From Echiichthys vipera (lineage: Eukaryota > Chordata > Actinopteri > Perciformes > Trachinidae): 64,000 nt of DNA. Positions 12,338-24,871 of the stretch are shown piece after piece (the first letter of the stretch is position 1; the number at the start of each line of letters is the position of its first letter). The stretch spans positions 4,588,240 through 4,652,239 of the forward strand of contig OY829654.1 of NCBI GenBank assembly GCA_963691815.1. Reading direction: 5' to 3'. The translations under genes and the position numbers were made by a program. The notes below the pieces were generated by a model that did no database searches, had not been told where the DNA came from, and saw nothing but the letters and a program-made list of their open reading frames with translations.

Positions 12338-13050
12338 GTGGAGTTCACATTCAGCTTTTTTCCAAAGTTGAAGTTTCCCACTGCTGTTGGAGCAGAATTG
12401 CACAGGTTCTTCCCAACTTCCCAGACATTGTTGTCAAAAACAATGCTGCATAAAAGAAAAGGTGAGCTTCTAATGACAGCTCCCATTCAAGCACACGCAT
12501 ATTGGAGGGAGACGCCACCCCAGTAATGACAGCGCCGCTAAATGGTGAAAAACACAAACAACCAGAATGTATACTAGTGCAGCCAGACCACACTGCAGCG
12601 CTGGAGTATGGTGCGACAATGTTAGATGAGGGATCAGATCAATGCTACAGCGGCTTTACTTTTTGCAGGGACAGACCCTGTGAGTGGGTACTTCCTCAGA
12701 GTGGTTGATTAAGTAGTTACAATTGTGAGGAGAAAATATATATTTTTTTAAATTAGACTTTCAAAAACATACCACAACATCTTGGTAGAATGCATCTCTT
12801 GGATTTGAATAACTATCCGATCCGCCCAAGATGTGAAGATACATAAAAGGGGTCTTTTACTATTGATAACAGCTCCCAATATCAACAGGCTGTCTCTTTT
12901 TATTCTCTCCTCTCTACTATTATTCCCTTTCAAACAGCATCTGAGCGTTTAGTAGCATGAAACCATTTTCTAATATTTTCTTTTGTCTTCTATACATAAC
13001 ATTTAATTTCTTTGACTCTTTGACTCTTGGGAGCAACAAGACACACCAGC
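12338..13050. other. No recognised gene
   Basis: Directly abuts the minisatellite. Short overlapping frames only. Confidence 0.35.
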
Positions 13051-13054
13051 ACAG

Positions 13055-13085
<31 letters not shown>

Positions 13086-13106
13086 ACTCTCGCTCTCTCT
13101 CTCTCC
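13055..13106. repeat. Poly-C / (CA)n / (CT)n compound microsatellite
   Basis: A run of about 16 C is followed by about eight CA and then CT dinucleotides. Confidence 0.9.
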
Positions 13107-13762
13107 TTTTAAAATAATGTCATTTGAGGTGCAATAAAAATCAAATGCTCTCTGTCTACCATCCTCTTGCAGTAAAACACTCCCGCTCTCTTCATCATCT
13201 GCCCTGCCTAAATTGCAGCAGCCATAAACCGGTCTCCTGGTTTACTCTCTCCCTCTAGCTCTGACCCATCTTTCACTGCAGCACAGAGGTTTCTCCTGGT
13301 TGCTAGTAGCCACAACAACCGCTGCTTGTTTCCTGTGTCATTAACTACAGAAGTGGAACAGAAGTCCTTCATCTTAAATACCACTTGTCCTGTCAACAAC
13401 ACTACTGAAAGGTACAAGTACCTAATTTTCATCAACAGAATACACAAGTCAAAAAATGAGAAAACAGCTCTCATCCTTTCTTTACTTCTCTGTCTTGTCC
13501 AATTCATAACCTAACATTGTGGTAGGGATTTTTTACTTCCCCATATCTTATGAAATTTGAGTGTAATCGCCAGAAAATGCTCCTTTTTTCAGCTTTCCTA
13601 CTGAGCTGAGGACAATAATATATCCTTACAATGTTTCTTTCCCTCTGTAACCCACTCAATCATTTAGCACCTACCTGAGAAGCAGCACAACATCTCATCA
13701 TCATCTCACTTTGCAGATGAAATTAACCTAGGGACCGCATTGTGCAAGCAGACAAAGACAAG

Positions 13763-15135
13763 GGGCCTCATTTATCAAACTTGCGTGAAAACGGGCGCAG
13801 ATCTGAGCGCATAATTGGTCGTAGGAAAGGACCCACCCCTTGATAAATGCGGCGGCTGAATTCGATCGTCATTAACATGTTACGCCCTAAAATATTCCTG
13901 GTTCGGAGGCCTCGCCCACTAGGGTCAAACATGTAGAGAAGGAACGCAGGTTAGTAAATAAACTTTTCCGACACACAGATCTGCATCCTGACATCTGAGA
14001 TGGAGCAAAATAAAGATGTGCTTTTTGGCAGTCTTAAGAGTGGAATAAAAGGGGCCCATAAAACGCTGTATGGAAAAGAATAACGGGGGCGGTCAACCTG
14101 AAGCAGCGCTCCACTGTGACCCGAGTGCACCTGTGCGCACTGTTGGACAGGTGTGCCGTATTCAGCACCCCTGCCTTAAATGCACCCCCTCGCATTATAG
14201 GTGATATTCAAAAGATCCATTTAATTCATTTTATAATTATGGCTGCAGTATATTTCCACAGAACATACAAAAAGGTGTTGATTTGTGTTCGCTATTATCC
14301 AAGTTTGTGATTTTAAACTTTTTAAAATAGTTTAAAGACTGTAAGTAACCAATGTTCTGACCGTTGTGGCTTACCTGTATATAACCTACTCCTATAGGTG
14401 AAAACAACAGCCTTCAGATCCATAATATCACCTATAGGCTGAATAGGCACAACACCGGCGCTACCGGTGGGTCATTAGGTATTCCGTAAGAGGATACCTT
14501 TGTCATCTAGAAGAACCATACCAAGATGTTAATCATCTGATACCTTGTTTGATTCAATGCAATTTATCGAGGGTAGCCACGAACCGAGGAGATGACTTTG
14601 GCTCTGCAGTGCGTCTTGCTGCAGCCGCGCGCCAACACATTCATTCATTAATTCAATGTCGGGGTCGCAGGGGGCTGGAGCCGAGCTGTTTTGGAATATA
14701 AAAGAATCGTGTGTGTCCCCCCTGGCCACCTGGCCACCACGTTTAAAAGCGACAGCTTGGCTTCACATCACCTGTACATTTATCGAGTGGTAGTTTTTGC
14801 GATTGATGAATGCGTAATCATTCATGGATGGTGCCTTCAGACGCACATGAGTACAATCAATCGCTTTTTATTCGTTTTAAGAATCTGTTTTGATCTGTTC
14901 TTAATATGTGACTGCTTATGCTTAATGACAGCTGAGGTTTGGTCATTATTTTCAGCCAGGTTTTGCTGTGCTGCACCGCAAATACACAGGCTCAAATGTG
15001 CGTACACGATCTCAGACCAGACGTGAGATTTGATCGTAGCTCCCGCTCACGTCCAAATTGATAAATGCCGATGTTTGCCAGGAAATGGTCGTACGCACGT
15101 TTTTCTGTCGTACGTTCGTTTGATAAATGAGGCCC
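13763..15135 (+). mobile_element. Inverted-repeat DNA transposon relic, probably PIF/Harbinger
   Basis: The ends GGGCCTCATTTATCAAAC and GTTTGATAAATGAGGCCC are perfect inverted repeats over 18 bases. Both flanks show AAG (13760-13762 and 15136-15138), a possible 3-bp target duplication. Inside, at about 14000-14130, the plus strand reads as a decayed Myb/SANT-like domain. LFGSLKSGIKGAHKT is followed, one frame away, by VWKRITGAVNLKQRSTVTRV. This fits the DNA-binding accessory protein of Harbinger elements. A patch near 14390-14460 is also shared with the Harbinger derivative at 53101-54583. Confidence 0.75.
14000..14130 (+). pseudogene. Decayed Myb/SANT-like DNA-binding domain
   Basis: Two frames together give a stretch starting MEQNKDVLFGSLKSG and continuing, after a one-base frameshift, into WKRITGAVN. 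Such Myb-like domains belong to the second protein of PIF/Harbinger transposons, which helps deliver the transposase to the nucleus and the transposon ends. The frameshift and early stops mean no working product. Confidence 0.5.
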
Positions 15136-15138
15136 AAG

Positions 15139-15700
15139 GTGTTTGGTCAAGGTGGGACTGACTGTTGCCTCCACAACAGCTTGAATGGTGAATATTCAGG
15201 GCCCTTCTGCCACCAGCTGTGTCCCAGACAGTTCAGGGTCTGAATCAAACAAACCTGTCCTTCAGATCTTCTGGACAGAATATTTGAACTCGCCCTTACC
15301 ATGCTACTCTATCATAAAACCTCCATGGTCATAATATATAATAATCATTATAAACCTTGTTTGCGGTTAAAGGTGTCATGTTGACACTTTTACATGTCTT
15401 TTTTTATAATGGTGGCCTTTGGTGGGAGTGGTTGGGGGCAGGTGTTTTGTTTTTTGAGTGGCCACTGAAAAAAAAAATGGCTAAAAGGCTGAGCAGCCGC
15501 TCCCAATCCAGTTCTTAAGTCTTGTTCTTGGAGTTGTGTTTACTTGTGCAAGTTTGATTGTTTGAGTTTGAACATTTCAACTTGTGTTAATTATGTGAAT
15601 CGCAAGTTCGCATTGCATTGCAGGTCTGTAATACTTGAGTCCACTCTCGGTATTGAATCCAGTCTCAAGACCTCTTGTTTGAAGTCTTGCACCTGTCCAG
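15139..15700. other. No recognised gene
   Basis: Spacer between two related inverted-repeat elements. Confidence 0.4.
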
Positions 15701-17253
15701 GGGCCTCATTTATGAAGGTGGCGTACGCACAGAAGAGGGCGCACGCTCTAAGAAAATTGGGATTTATAGAAAGCTTTGACAGGAGAATGTGTGGTCCTCC
15801 ACGCACACTCTGACCCAGGCTTATGCAAAGAGTTCTGTAATTATTAAACAATACTTGCATGTTATTGTCATGAACAGTGCGGCAAAATAACACTAAGGGA
15901 CTGGACCCAAATGCAGACACAGACACAGGGTAAAAGTACAAACAAATATTTAATACAAACAAATAAACGGGAATAACTACAGGGAAAAACAAGAACACTA
16001 AAGACTAGACGGTCGAGGGAAACAGGAACTCTGGAAACTACGGAGGAAAACAAAGAAACAATTAATTAACAGCAATAAACACGGAGCGAAAAGGCAGATA
16101 CGAACGAGTAAACGGTAGCCAGCCGACGAGAGTTACCAGGTAAATGAGAACAACGGTCCGGCGCTGCATGACTGTCACCTTCGGCTTTATATATCGCTGG
16201 AGGTGATCAGCGTAACTCGCTGCAGCTTGGGTGGAACCACGCCTACCAGTTCCTGGACAAAACAAACTCACAGGGGAGAACATGCAGGGAAAAACAGACA
16301 GAGGGAGACAAACTCACACGAGAGAGGAGAGAGAGGAGGAGAACTGAATCTTGACAGTTATGGAGTTTATTCTCATAAATAATACAGTGAACAGGACAAA
16401 TAATGTTACCACACTGATGCTGTTATCTATGCCTTCGTCTGGCAGATAGGAGCGCAGTTTTAATATGGTTATCATGTATCACAGTGTTTAATACAGTCTT
16501 TATTTTTATGGATTTAGTTTGTTTTATTTTTGTTTTCCATGTGTTTGTTTTTAAAATAAGAATATTTCCCACACCTGCAGCTTTTTAGATCAATTACATA
16601 AAATGGATAGATATAAAAGACATGACATCACAATGCGTAATGAAGCACACTCTCTGATTCACTGACAAAAGAGGACGAGCGGATCATGACCCGGTTCTGA
16701 CTGCCGTGTACTGTTCTCATGGTTCGTATGGATTTCTGGGAACAGGTAATTAAAAAGGAACAAGTGTCTTGTTTCTCAAATGTAATTTCTGCTGTTGACT
16801 GCACTCAGGTGAAAATGCTTTCATTCATCTCTTTTTCATTTCATAAACGGTCCGACTTTCTGACACTGCATTATCTGTGTCCGCGACATGTTTGCACTCT
16901 ACAGCTGTTTTGTCATAAGTAATGCCCAAACTGTGCCCTCCAAACAAAATGTTTTCCTTTTTTTCCACGTCTTTAACATGAACGTCAACTTCACATTGAT
17001 TATGTCTTTATTTGGTTTTCCTCTCTGTGTTTGACATAATTACAGTATGAATGAATATTAATTTTGGGCGTTTCATTGACTATTTATAGGCATCTATTGG
17101 CGTGACATGAAGCCGCAAAAGAAGCCGCAACATTTAGAGTTGATTGTGATTCATAAAGGGAAACCGGTCCAGGACGTGCGTGCACACGTCCTATGTTTTG
17201 TCCGCATGCCACCTTTGAAGTGATTCCTACGCACAGTTTTATAAAAGAGGACC
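15701..17253. mobile_element. Second, diverged element of the 13763-15135 type, interrupted by a solo LTR
   Basis: The left end GGGCCTCATTTATGAAGG with a nearby GCGTACGCACAG resembles the left end of the 13763 element. The right end, reverse-complemented, reads GGTCCTCTTTTATAAAACTG followed by TGCGTAGG, a decayed partner. The solo LTR 15867-16356 with its duplicated target sits inside. Removing it leaves about 1.06 kb. No coding frame survives. Confidence 0.6.
15867..16356 (-). mobile_element. Solo LTR (family A relative), 490 bp, nested
   Basis: On the plus strand the ends are TGTCATGAAC and ATTCAGTTC-side sequence closing with CTTGACA. On the minus strand it starts TGTCAAGATTC, like the copies at 1-463 and 6588-7121. 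GTTAT flanks both sides (15862-15866 and 16357-16361), a 5-bp target duplication. A clear TATATAAAG TATA box lies on the minus strand at about 16185-16193, just before sequence shared with the other copies (CATGCAGCGCCGGACCGTTG), which marks the likely LTR promoter. No internal region remains. Confidence 0.9.
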
Positions 17254-19380
17254 TGGGTCTTGTGCCTTGGTAGAATGGTAATGAATTGTCTTGGACTTGG
17301 CTGTTGAGAACTGGTCAAGATGTTCCTGGCTACTGATTCAGGATCAGTTCAACAGAATGTTTGCCTCAATTCTATGCATTGATTAGTTTGATGTAAGAAG
17401 ATAATCGATCATCGATCCATCCTTATTCCTTTATCACTATATTAACATTGGAATGACACTATTGCCTATTATGGTCTTGAACAGGGCTTGATTCCTCTGG
17501 ACTCGATCGCCACATGGCATTATAACATAATGCTGCCATCTACAATAAATATTGGTTTTCAGTTTTGCATGTACATGTACATTTACATACTGTACATATT
17601 AAACAAAGTAAGGACAGTGCACAAACTCCAAGTGAAGGCCATAGTGGGCAGCACAACACAAATTCCTTGTAGATTAGGGACTGATGTTCAACCAAGTACT
17701 GGATGCTACAAGGAGACACCTGTTTGTCTTGTCTGGAAATTAGGCTACATTTGGACAAGGTTTTAAAATAGTACAGGCCTTGTTGTGACATCAGCACAGT
17801 CAGTCCAGAAATGTGGATTTAGAGAATCAACAACAAAATCTGTTGTGCTTCCATGCCTGTCCACAGTGCATTACAGCCACAGCATCTCTTCATTACAGAA
17901 AAATGTGTACACCATAGCAGATCTTTAGAGTTGAATGATTTCACCAAGTCACCCAGACAGCCAGCTGATGCCATTTTGCCATTTGTGTGTGTTTGTGTTC
18001 TTTAATATGGTAATGTGTTTGAACATCAAGGCATCCCAGACAAATTCACCACCGACGCAGAAGAAACAAGCTGCATCTCCGGGCTGCAGGCCTTCTGACA
18101 ATTACTGTCTTCACTCTACTCTGCTCTCTCTTCTGTCTCTCTGTTCCTGTCTCCATTCCCCTCGTCTCTTGCTCCCATTTAATCTATTTCAGTGATTTTT
18201 CCTGGGGCATGTTTACAACCTGCAGACATTATAATCTTTAGTTTCTTTCTCTATTTGTCTCTCTTAATGCTTGATTTTATGACAGTCACCGTAAGCATAC
18301 AAGATCATTGTTCAAAAAGACCTGAGGACTGTTTATCAGCCACTCTGTTCTTCACACTATGAGCCAACAGGTGGAGAGTATGCTGGATTGCTTTATGGTA
18401 CACGTGTTAATGGAACCACCAGAGTTTCTTGCTATGACAGATGGTGGATGGATGTGAAAGACAGGGTGAAACACGCATTCAAACTTGTTTAATTTCTGCG
18501 CAACCTTTATCAAATAACATTGGTGTCTCGTTCAACATATTCTCTTCAGCAGGATTTATGTCTTATGAAACATGAAACATTAAATTAAACGGCGCGAAAT
18601 GGCGAACAGTAGGTGAACGTTATGGTTCATTGTCTTGTTCCCTTGCCACGGCATTACAGTTTCAGAATGAGCAGGTTTAAAACCAACACAACATTTTTCT
18701 GCTACCCAGTTGTTAGAGCATTCACCACAGTATCCCTCCACCCCGCTCTCCTCTCTGTCATGAATAATTTATGCTTTGAAGCAACCATAAATCACTGCAG
18801 TATAATATTAAAAATGGCTACAGTAGGTTCTCAGTGCTGTGTACTGGCAGCTGAGGGGGCAGATAAATGGCTACCCTGCTATCAAAGTCAATTGTCATAA
18901 GCTGATGGTTTTTAATATTTACTGTTATTCTGTGTATTTGCTGCCAATTTACATTTTTGCCTAGTAACAAACATGCAACACTGTCATGTTGGCATATTGT
19001 CAACCTGTGGCAGTAGATGTACTCCCTCTTGCCTTCGTCCCCTCTGTCTGCTTCCTGCTCCAACACTTGTCACTCATGGTGATGAGCTGTCAGCCAGCTT
19101 CACACTGAGGTATTACCGCCATCTGTAAAGCCTTCACCGTCGTTCTGGGAGCAGCCGATCTGCAGGAAATAAAGATGGTGGTGATGTTTACTGTTGTTTT
19201 GAATGTTTTATTTTGTCTTTATCAATTTCTGCTCTTGTTGACTTTAAAGTCCCATTCCAGACACGTGTTAAAGCATTTAAAACAACTCTGCTAGGATTAA
19301 TATTTAGTTTAACATGGATTTACATTACCTCGTCTTTTAACACCACATGGTCTCAATGACAAACTACTAATGGCCTTTTA
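17254..19380. other. No recognised gene
   Basis: No exon-like or transposon-like sequence that I can name. A short near-palindromic run of ATCGAT words lies near 17403-17418. Confidence 0.4.
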
Positions 19381-19384
19381 CTGC

Positions 19385-19660
19385 TCTGCTATAGATTAAG
19401 AGCATACTGTCATACAGCATCACAGTGTGGTATGCAGGCAGCTCAGCAGCAGATAAAAATACTATTCAAAGGGTTCTAAACATGGCACAAAAAAAAATCA
19501 CTGGAGGACATTGCTAACACCTGTTACCTTTCTAGGGCCTTAAACAACCATGTCAAAGACATGTCTCTTCATTGGATATGGACTATTTGACCTGCTGTCC
19601 TCTAAAAGGTGCTACAGATCACTCGAAACAACAACTTGAGAAAACACACTTAACAACATT
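19385..19660 (+). pseudogene. LINE C-terminal fragment (CR1/L2 group)
   Basis: The plus-strand translation includes ITVWYAGSSAADKNTIQRVL and MAQKKITGG. It matches the conserved stretch after the reverse transcriptase of CR1/L2-type LINEs, where (S/T)xTVWYAGxxAxD and a later AxxxIG/TG segment are usual. Stops and frameshifts interrupt it. No upstream RT motifs are present. Confidence 0.65.
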
Positions 19661-21175
19661 TCCAAGAAAGCTGCCAGCACTTTAATTAACTCAAGAATGC
19701 AAAACAAGAACAAGAATTACCCTTTCTCCCTGAGACAGAAGTCTTGCACCCGGCCTCAACCCACCCTCCGCTGCTTGTGCTTGTACTCCCACGCATACTC
19801 GTAGTAGCTTGAGACTCTTTAGTAACTACTTTCTAGCTTCTACCGGAGGATGACGAGCAGGTCCAGGGTTTAAAGAGATGCGCAGAAACAGCTCATCAAG
19901 ATGAATAAACACATCAGAGAGAATCAGTCACACTCAGACTCAGATGAGGAATATGTTGTGCACTTAAACTGGTGAATAGCAGTTGTATCAGGATGGTAAG
20001 TCTAGTCAGTATCTTTTATTATTAGTTTTTATTGTTTGTTAGCTTGTAACCGTCAGTGGCTGATGATGGCAGTGTGTTTCCTCTCTGTACTGACCACTCT
20101 GAGCAGGAGGGTTCAGATTTCTTTGTAGGTGTGGTGTCGAAGTTGTCAAATAGTTTTTCACATGTTAGGCAGCGATTGGTTTATGAATAAGTGACGTACC
20201 AACTAAAGCTGCCCGGAATATGTTTGCATTTCATATTTCAGTGAAGTGCACAGACATCTGTGAAAACATCTCTCTAGTGACAAAAAATGCTCATATACAA
20301 GTTGCTAATAGTCGGTGTCAGATCAGAGTGCCATCTTGATAGCCCCTGTCCCAACATCCCATAACCCCCCTTTTATTAGCAAAACACTGCATCTCTGCCT
20401 ACTCCCCATCTGCCTAGAGACCTAAAGCAACCATGTGTGAAAATAGCCAGTGTTGATCAAGCTGTTTCAGAGTTATGACTAATACCTTTGAAGCAACAAG
20501 GTGCCTTTTTCATGTGACATTTTGACTAGTCACGGGAGGAAAAGATGTCCAAGATGTTTTCTTACAATATTCCTCAGTAGTGAGGACCCATGGCCGCTAT
20601 CAGTGACCAGTAAGAGTCAGAAAGGTCTTTCCTTGGTCTTGTTGCAGTGTCAGTAGAGACAGGCTGACTGATGAGGTGTCCCTCATTCCCACAGTGGCCC
20701 TGTGGCTGACGCTGCCTAACACTTCCTCAGCCAGAGTAATGGAGTGGAAACAGATCAGACGGGCTGTGTTCTTCTGCCACCATGATCCATTTAACACACA
20801 ACATTAGGCCTAAGAATGTCCTTTATTTTTTCCTCTTAAAACGTCTTCTTACTGGTTGAAATTTGTTCCAAGGATCTTAATTTTGAGAGAAAAAATGCAA
20901 TCTATAATATTCTACTATTATACTATGTCTGGGTGTATCAGTGAATAAGGTGCTGTGAATTGTAGGGCTGTACACAAATTAGAATTGTTTGGATTCAATC
21001 AATTTCAAAAAGATTTCACTTTCTTCTTTGTTACAGTTGTTACACCCCTCTCCTAACCCACCGGCTATCTTTCTGATGACAAATTAGCCTCTGGGGGCAG
21101 GGGCTAATATTTTCGGCACTTCGATGTAGCCAGCTGAACAGGGACTTTGTGGACTGGTGTCAGTGGAACCACCCC
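19661..21175. other. No recognised gene
   Basis: A minus-strand open frame at 20600-20797 has no recognisable motif. Confidence 0.35.
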
Positions 21176-21179
21176 CCAG

Positions 21180-21719
21180 ATCAATGCAGGGAAGAATAAG
21201 GAGCTAGTGGTGGACTTCTGCAGGTGTAAACATTGAGTCTGTGGGCTCGTACAGGTGCCTGGGCATGCATATGAACAATAAACTGGACTATAAGGGGATG
21301 ATCAACGCCCTGTACAAAAAAGTCCAGAGCAGACTTTATCTGCTGAATAGACTCAGGTCCTTTGGAGTGCAGAGGGCGCTCCTGAAGACCTTCTATGACT
21401 CCATCATGGCATCAGCCATCTTATTCAGTGTGTCATGCTGAAGCAGCAGCATCACAGCTTCTGTCAGGAAGAGACTGAACAAACTGATTAGAAAAGCCAG
21501 CTCTGTCCTTGGGTGCTCGCTCGACCCGGGGGAGGTGGTAGATGACAGGAGGGTGAAAGCGAAGCTGTCATCCATGTTGGACAACTGACAGACTTGTGTG
21601 AAGGAGAGGTAACACAGTTCTTTCCTTCATGCAGCAGTCAGACTTTACAATCAGCTCTGCTCTCGCTGAACACACACACACATACAAAAGGGACTAATAA
21701 AGGAATATCTTATCTTATT
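21180..21719 (+). mobile_element. 5'-truncated LINE, 3' end (L2/Rex1-like)
   Basis: From 21181 the translation gives NAGKNKELVVDFCR, then YRCLGMHMNNKLDY and a LYLLNRLRSFGVQRALLKTF segment. This is the usual order downstream of the RT catalytic box in fish L2/Rex1-type elements. The frame shifts near 21440 into KRLNKLIRKASSVLG. The 3' end is GGGACTAATAAAGG followed by short TATCTTATCTTA repeats, the usual microsatellite-like tail. The region encoding the RT active site is absent. Confidence 0.8.
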
Positions 21720-22505
21720 CCTGAGTTTTCTACCATAATTCAATTCAATTCCATAATCACTGTATGTTGTTAATACACAACCCAGGAGGCCAAAACACAT
21801 CTTAAATACCTCAAAAGCAAAATTTAAGAAAGTCAGGGGGCTGTTAGCGCCCACTCTTTTCAGTAATCAGGAATACCTATTCAACTGCAGTATAAAGTAT
21901 GTTTGCATAGCATGTTAAGGAAAAACAGATAAACAGAGAGGTTTGATAAATGTAAAAGCTTTAGAAGATATTACTTAAAACTGACTCTTTATGCTCCGTT
22001 GAAAAACGTGTGGGTTGAACAAAGGAATGACCTGTTTTTGTGATTTGCTTTGACATTTTCCCACAGTTCCCCAACCAGACATTGAAGTTGAACACTATGT
22101 TGGCGGTTGCTATAGAAACAATTTATAATACAGATTTTTGTTGTATTTAGACTTCCATTTATCAGTTTCCTGATCCCCCAGGCCAAATGTGAGGCTAGAG
22201 GTTTGGTGCATGCAACCTGTTCATAGTTAAACACCCCCAGATTCTCCAGACTCCACTTCCATTGGCTATTTGCGATCACAAAAATGTATATGCACTTCCA
22301 AATGAGTTCTTAGTGTTTTGGGTTATATAAATCCACCAGGAAACAAACTCAACACAACAAAGCCGAGCAGCAGTTGGAACAAAGAACTTCTAAGGAGAAG
22401 AAAGTTTTTCAGGGTTTGAGAAAGTTTGCAGTACAAGGCATCTATCCATTATATTTTCTGAAACTGTTAGAGACTAAATGAGATGCATACCAAAATAAAT
22501 AACAC
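21720..22505. other. No recognised gene
   Basis: Nothing assignable between the LINE tail and the foldback-family copy. Confidence 0.35.
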
Positions 22506-22509
22506 TTAA

Positions 22510-22890
22510 AGTGAAAATCCGGCTTAAAATCATCCCAGGGTCTTTTTCAACAAATACACTCATCAAATAAGCCATCGAGACAATTTTTTCTGTGTAACAA
22601 CTATTAACGGAGAAATCCCGGACAGTTGCTAACAGTCGAATGCGGCTTACACAGATTAGCTCGGGGCAGCATGGTAAGGGCATTAAAACGTCTTTTTTAA
22701 CCTCTGCAGTAGCATTAGAAGAGTCCCTACACATTAACCGAAGCACCAACAGGCTCCTTCCTTTTGGATTGTATTTGGTGATCGACTTGAAAGGACTTTA
22801 CTATAAGAGGAGCTGGTACTGGGGCCAGTACGTAAGTCTTTAAAAACTCTGGGTTCACTAACTACGTTGTTGATGCTTCATCAATAAATT
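22510..22890. mobile_element. TTAA-flanked foldback family, single arm (copy 1)
   Basis: Begins AGTGAAAATCCGG after TTAA (22506-22509) and continues AAAATCATCCCAGGGTC. It matches the left arm of the complete copy at 48847-49446 and the copies at 46269-47433 and about 58800-59123. The second arm is missing. Confidence 0.75.
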
Positions 22891-23528
22891 TTCATACTTG
22901 GCCCTAATACGCAGTTGTTAAACAGTGACCGTAGTCGAGCCTAATAATTTGACGCTAAGGGGTCCGGAAAAAAGTGGTCATACATGGCGAGTTGGGTTAA
23001 GAACATGTTAAGTATTTTAATGTAAAGTAGCATGTACCGGAAAAAAACAACCTCAGAAGCATTATCAGCACTTATAACAAGTATTTAAATGTCCCTGTCA
23101 TTATGCTGTGTATAATATCATTGGATGATTACAGCACATTAACATAAAAGCAGTATCGAACTGTTGTGACTTGTTGAGTTATTTTATTTACTTTATTTGG
23201 GTATTTTAATCTTTATCAGTGCAGGGTTTTTTTTTTTTTTATTGATTTTTGCAGACCAGAACACAGAAACAGGTAAAACACATGTACAGTACATCTGCAT
23301 TAAGGTGAAAAAAAAAGAGAACCCCAACATGAATCCCGCTATCCCTCCCAACAACCCATGTCGGACACGTTCACAAAAAAAAACAAGTAACCGAATATCA
23401 TGTAACATAAGTAGATAACGTAAGATAAAGTAAAAAAAAAAAAAAAGAAAGAGAAAAACAAACTTAAACTAATATTAAAAATGATTACGGTTATTCAAGA
23501 AAGAGAAAGACAACAAGAAATAAATAAA

Positions 23529-23543
23529 TGGGGGGGGGGGGGG
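23529..23543. repeat. Poly-G tract
   Basis: A run of about 14 G, on the minus strand a C-run within the 3' part of the L1-like element. Confidence 0.9.
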
Positions 23544-24625
23544 GTGTCTCTCTCCTTCCAGCACTAGGAAGTGTCCTCAGCATTGTCAGGAATAACAGTG
23601 ATTCTATTGCTAATAAAAGCCAGCAGTGGGTCCCAGGTTTTGTGGGATGCCTCCAAAGATCCCCTCTATGAAAACCTTAACCTCGCCAGCCGAAGACGTA
23701 AAATTTCACGGATCCAACTATGAGTCTGTGGAGAAACATGTTTCCATTTCAGGAGAATGTTATGTCTGGCGAGCAGGGTGGTAAAGGCAACGACACGTTG
23801 TGTACTAATGGGGCATATTTTTAGACGGAGGGAGCCCAAAAAGAGCAGTCAGGGGATTTGGTTCCAAATTTGTGTTAAGAGCATGTTTGAGGGTTTGAAA
23901 TGTGTTAGACAAAAATTCAGAAAGCTTCTGGCACCTCCAGAACATGTGTGCATGCTCGGCTGGGGACTGCATGAATGCAAGATTATTCAAAACTGGGGCG
24001 AGGACCAAAGTCCTTTGCAAGCCGTACTGCTTCCTGAACTGGATCCAAATTTTAATGGCATTAACGACAACCGGATTGGATGAGACCTTGTGGGCAGTAA
24101 TGGTGAGCTGTGAGCTAATCCTGCAAAGAGCAGGAGGAAGATGCTATCTCAGTATGGACGCATGGCGGGCAGGCGTCTGAAACTTCACCGCTGAGCCTTT
24201 ATAAAAGTTTATTTATGTTGCAAGCCCAGAAGTAGTGGCGGAAACTAGGGAGTGCTAGTCCACCTTCAGGTTTAGTGAGTTGAAGAATATGTTTTTTTGA
24301 TACAGGCTGGTTTATTTTGCCAGATAAAGGCGATTTGTTTAACTATTGTTAAGAAAAATTGGGAGGTGTTTAAAAAGGTACAGAAACTTTGGTAAAATGA
24401 CCATCTTAATAAGATTAGGGGGAAGCCTGCCCATCTAGACAAGTCTGACTAGGAATTATCCAATAGCAGCTGGAAGTTCTTTTGAAAAAGGTCCATGAAG
24501 GAGCTGGTGATAAACACCCCCAAATACTTGAACCCCTCGTCAGCTGTTTTAAAGAGGAATATGAATTGTGGGAGTGATCATGCCAAGTTGTTGACAAAGA
24601 ATAACTTTTTTCTGAATATTCAATT

Positions 24626-24871
24626 TTACCCCGATAGATGTCCAAACTGATTCAGGATTGATAAAACTGGGGGGAGGGAGGTTGTGGGATTTGAAATAAA
24701 TAAGAGAAGGTCATTGGCATATAAGGAGAGTTTGTGGACCAGGCCAAAACAAGTGATGCCTTCAAACTCATTCTGGGTTGTAAGCCAGATGGACAACGGC
24801 TTGATGGCTATGTCGAACAACAAGGGTGAGAGCGGACAGCCCTGCCGGGCCCACGTCTGAGAGGGAAACAT
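24626..24871 (-). pseudogene. L1 reverse transcriptase core, active-site Asp lost
   Basis: This open segment contains RQGCPLSPLLFDIAIKPL (RT motif B) and SLYANDLLLFIS (motif C). In working RTs motif C is YADD, and both Asp residues bind metal. Here the first is Asn. The segment starts after the missing N-terminal RT motifs and ends in a stop. It copied LINE RNA into DNA in its ancestor. It has no function now. Confidence 0.8.

Noticed and set aside
12095..12403. Repeat protein encoded by the minisatellite
   Set aside because: The 19-residue periodicity follows from the 57-bp unit. The 58-bp units break the frame, and no start, splice or flanking domain supports a gene.
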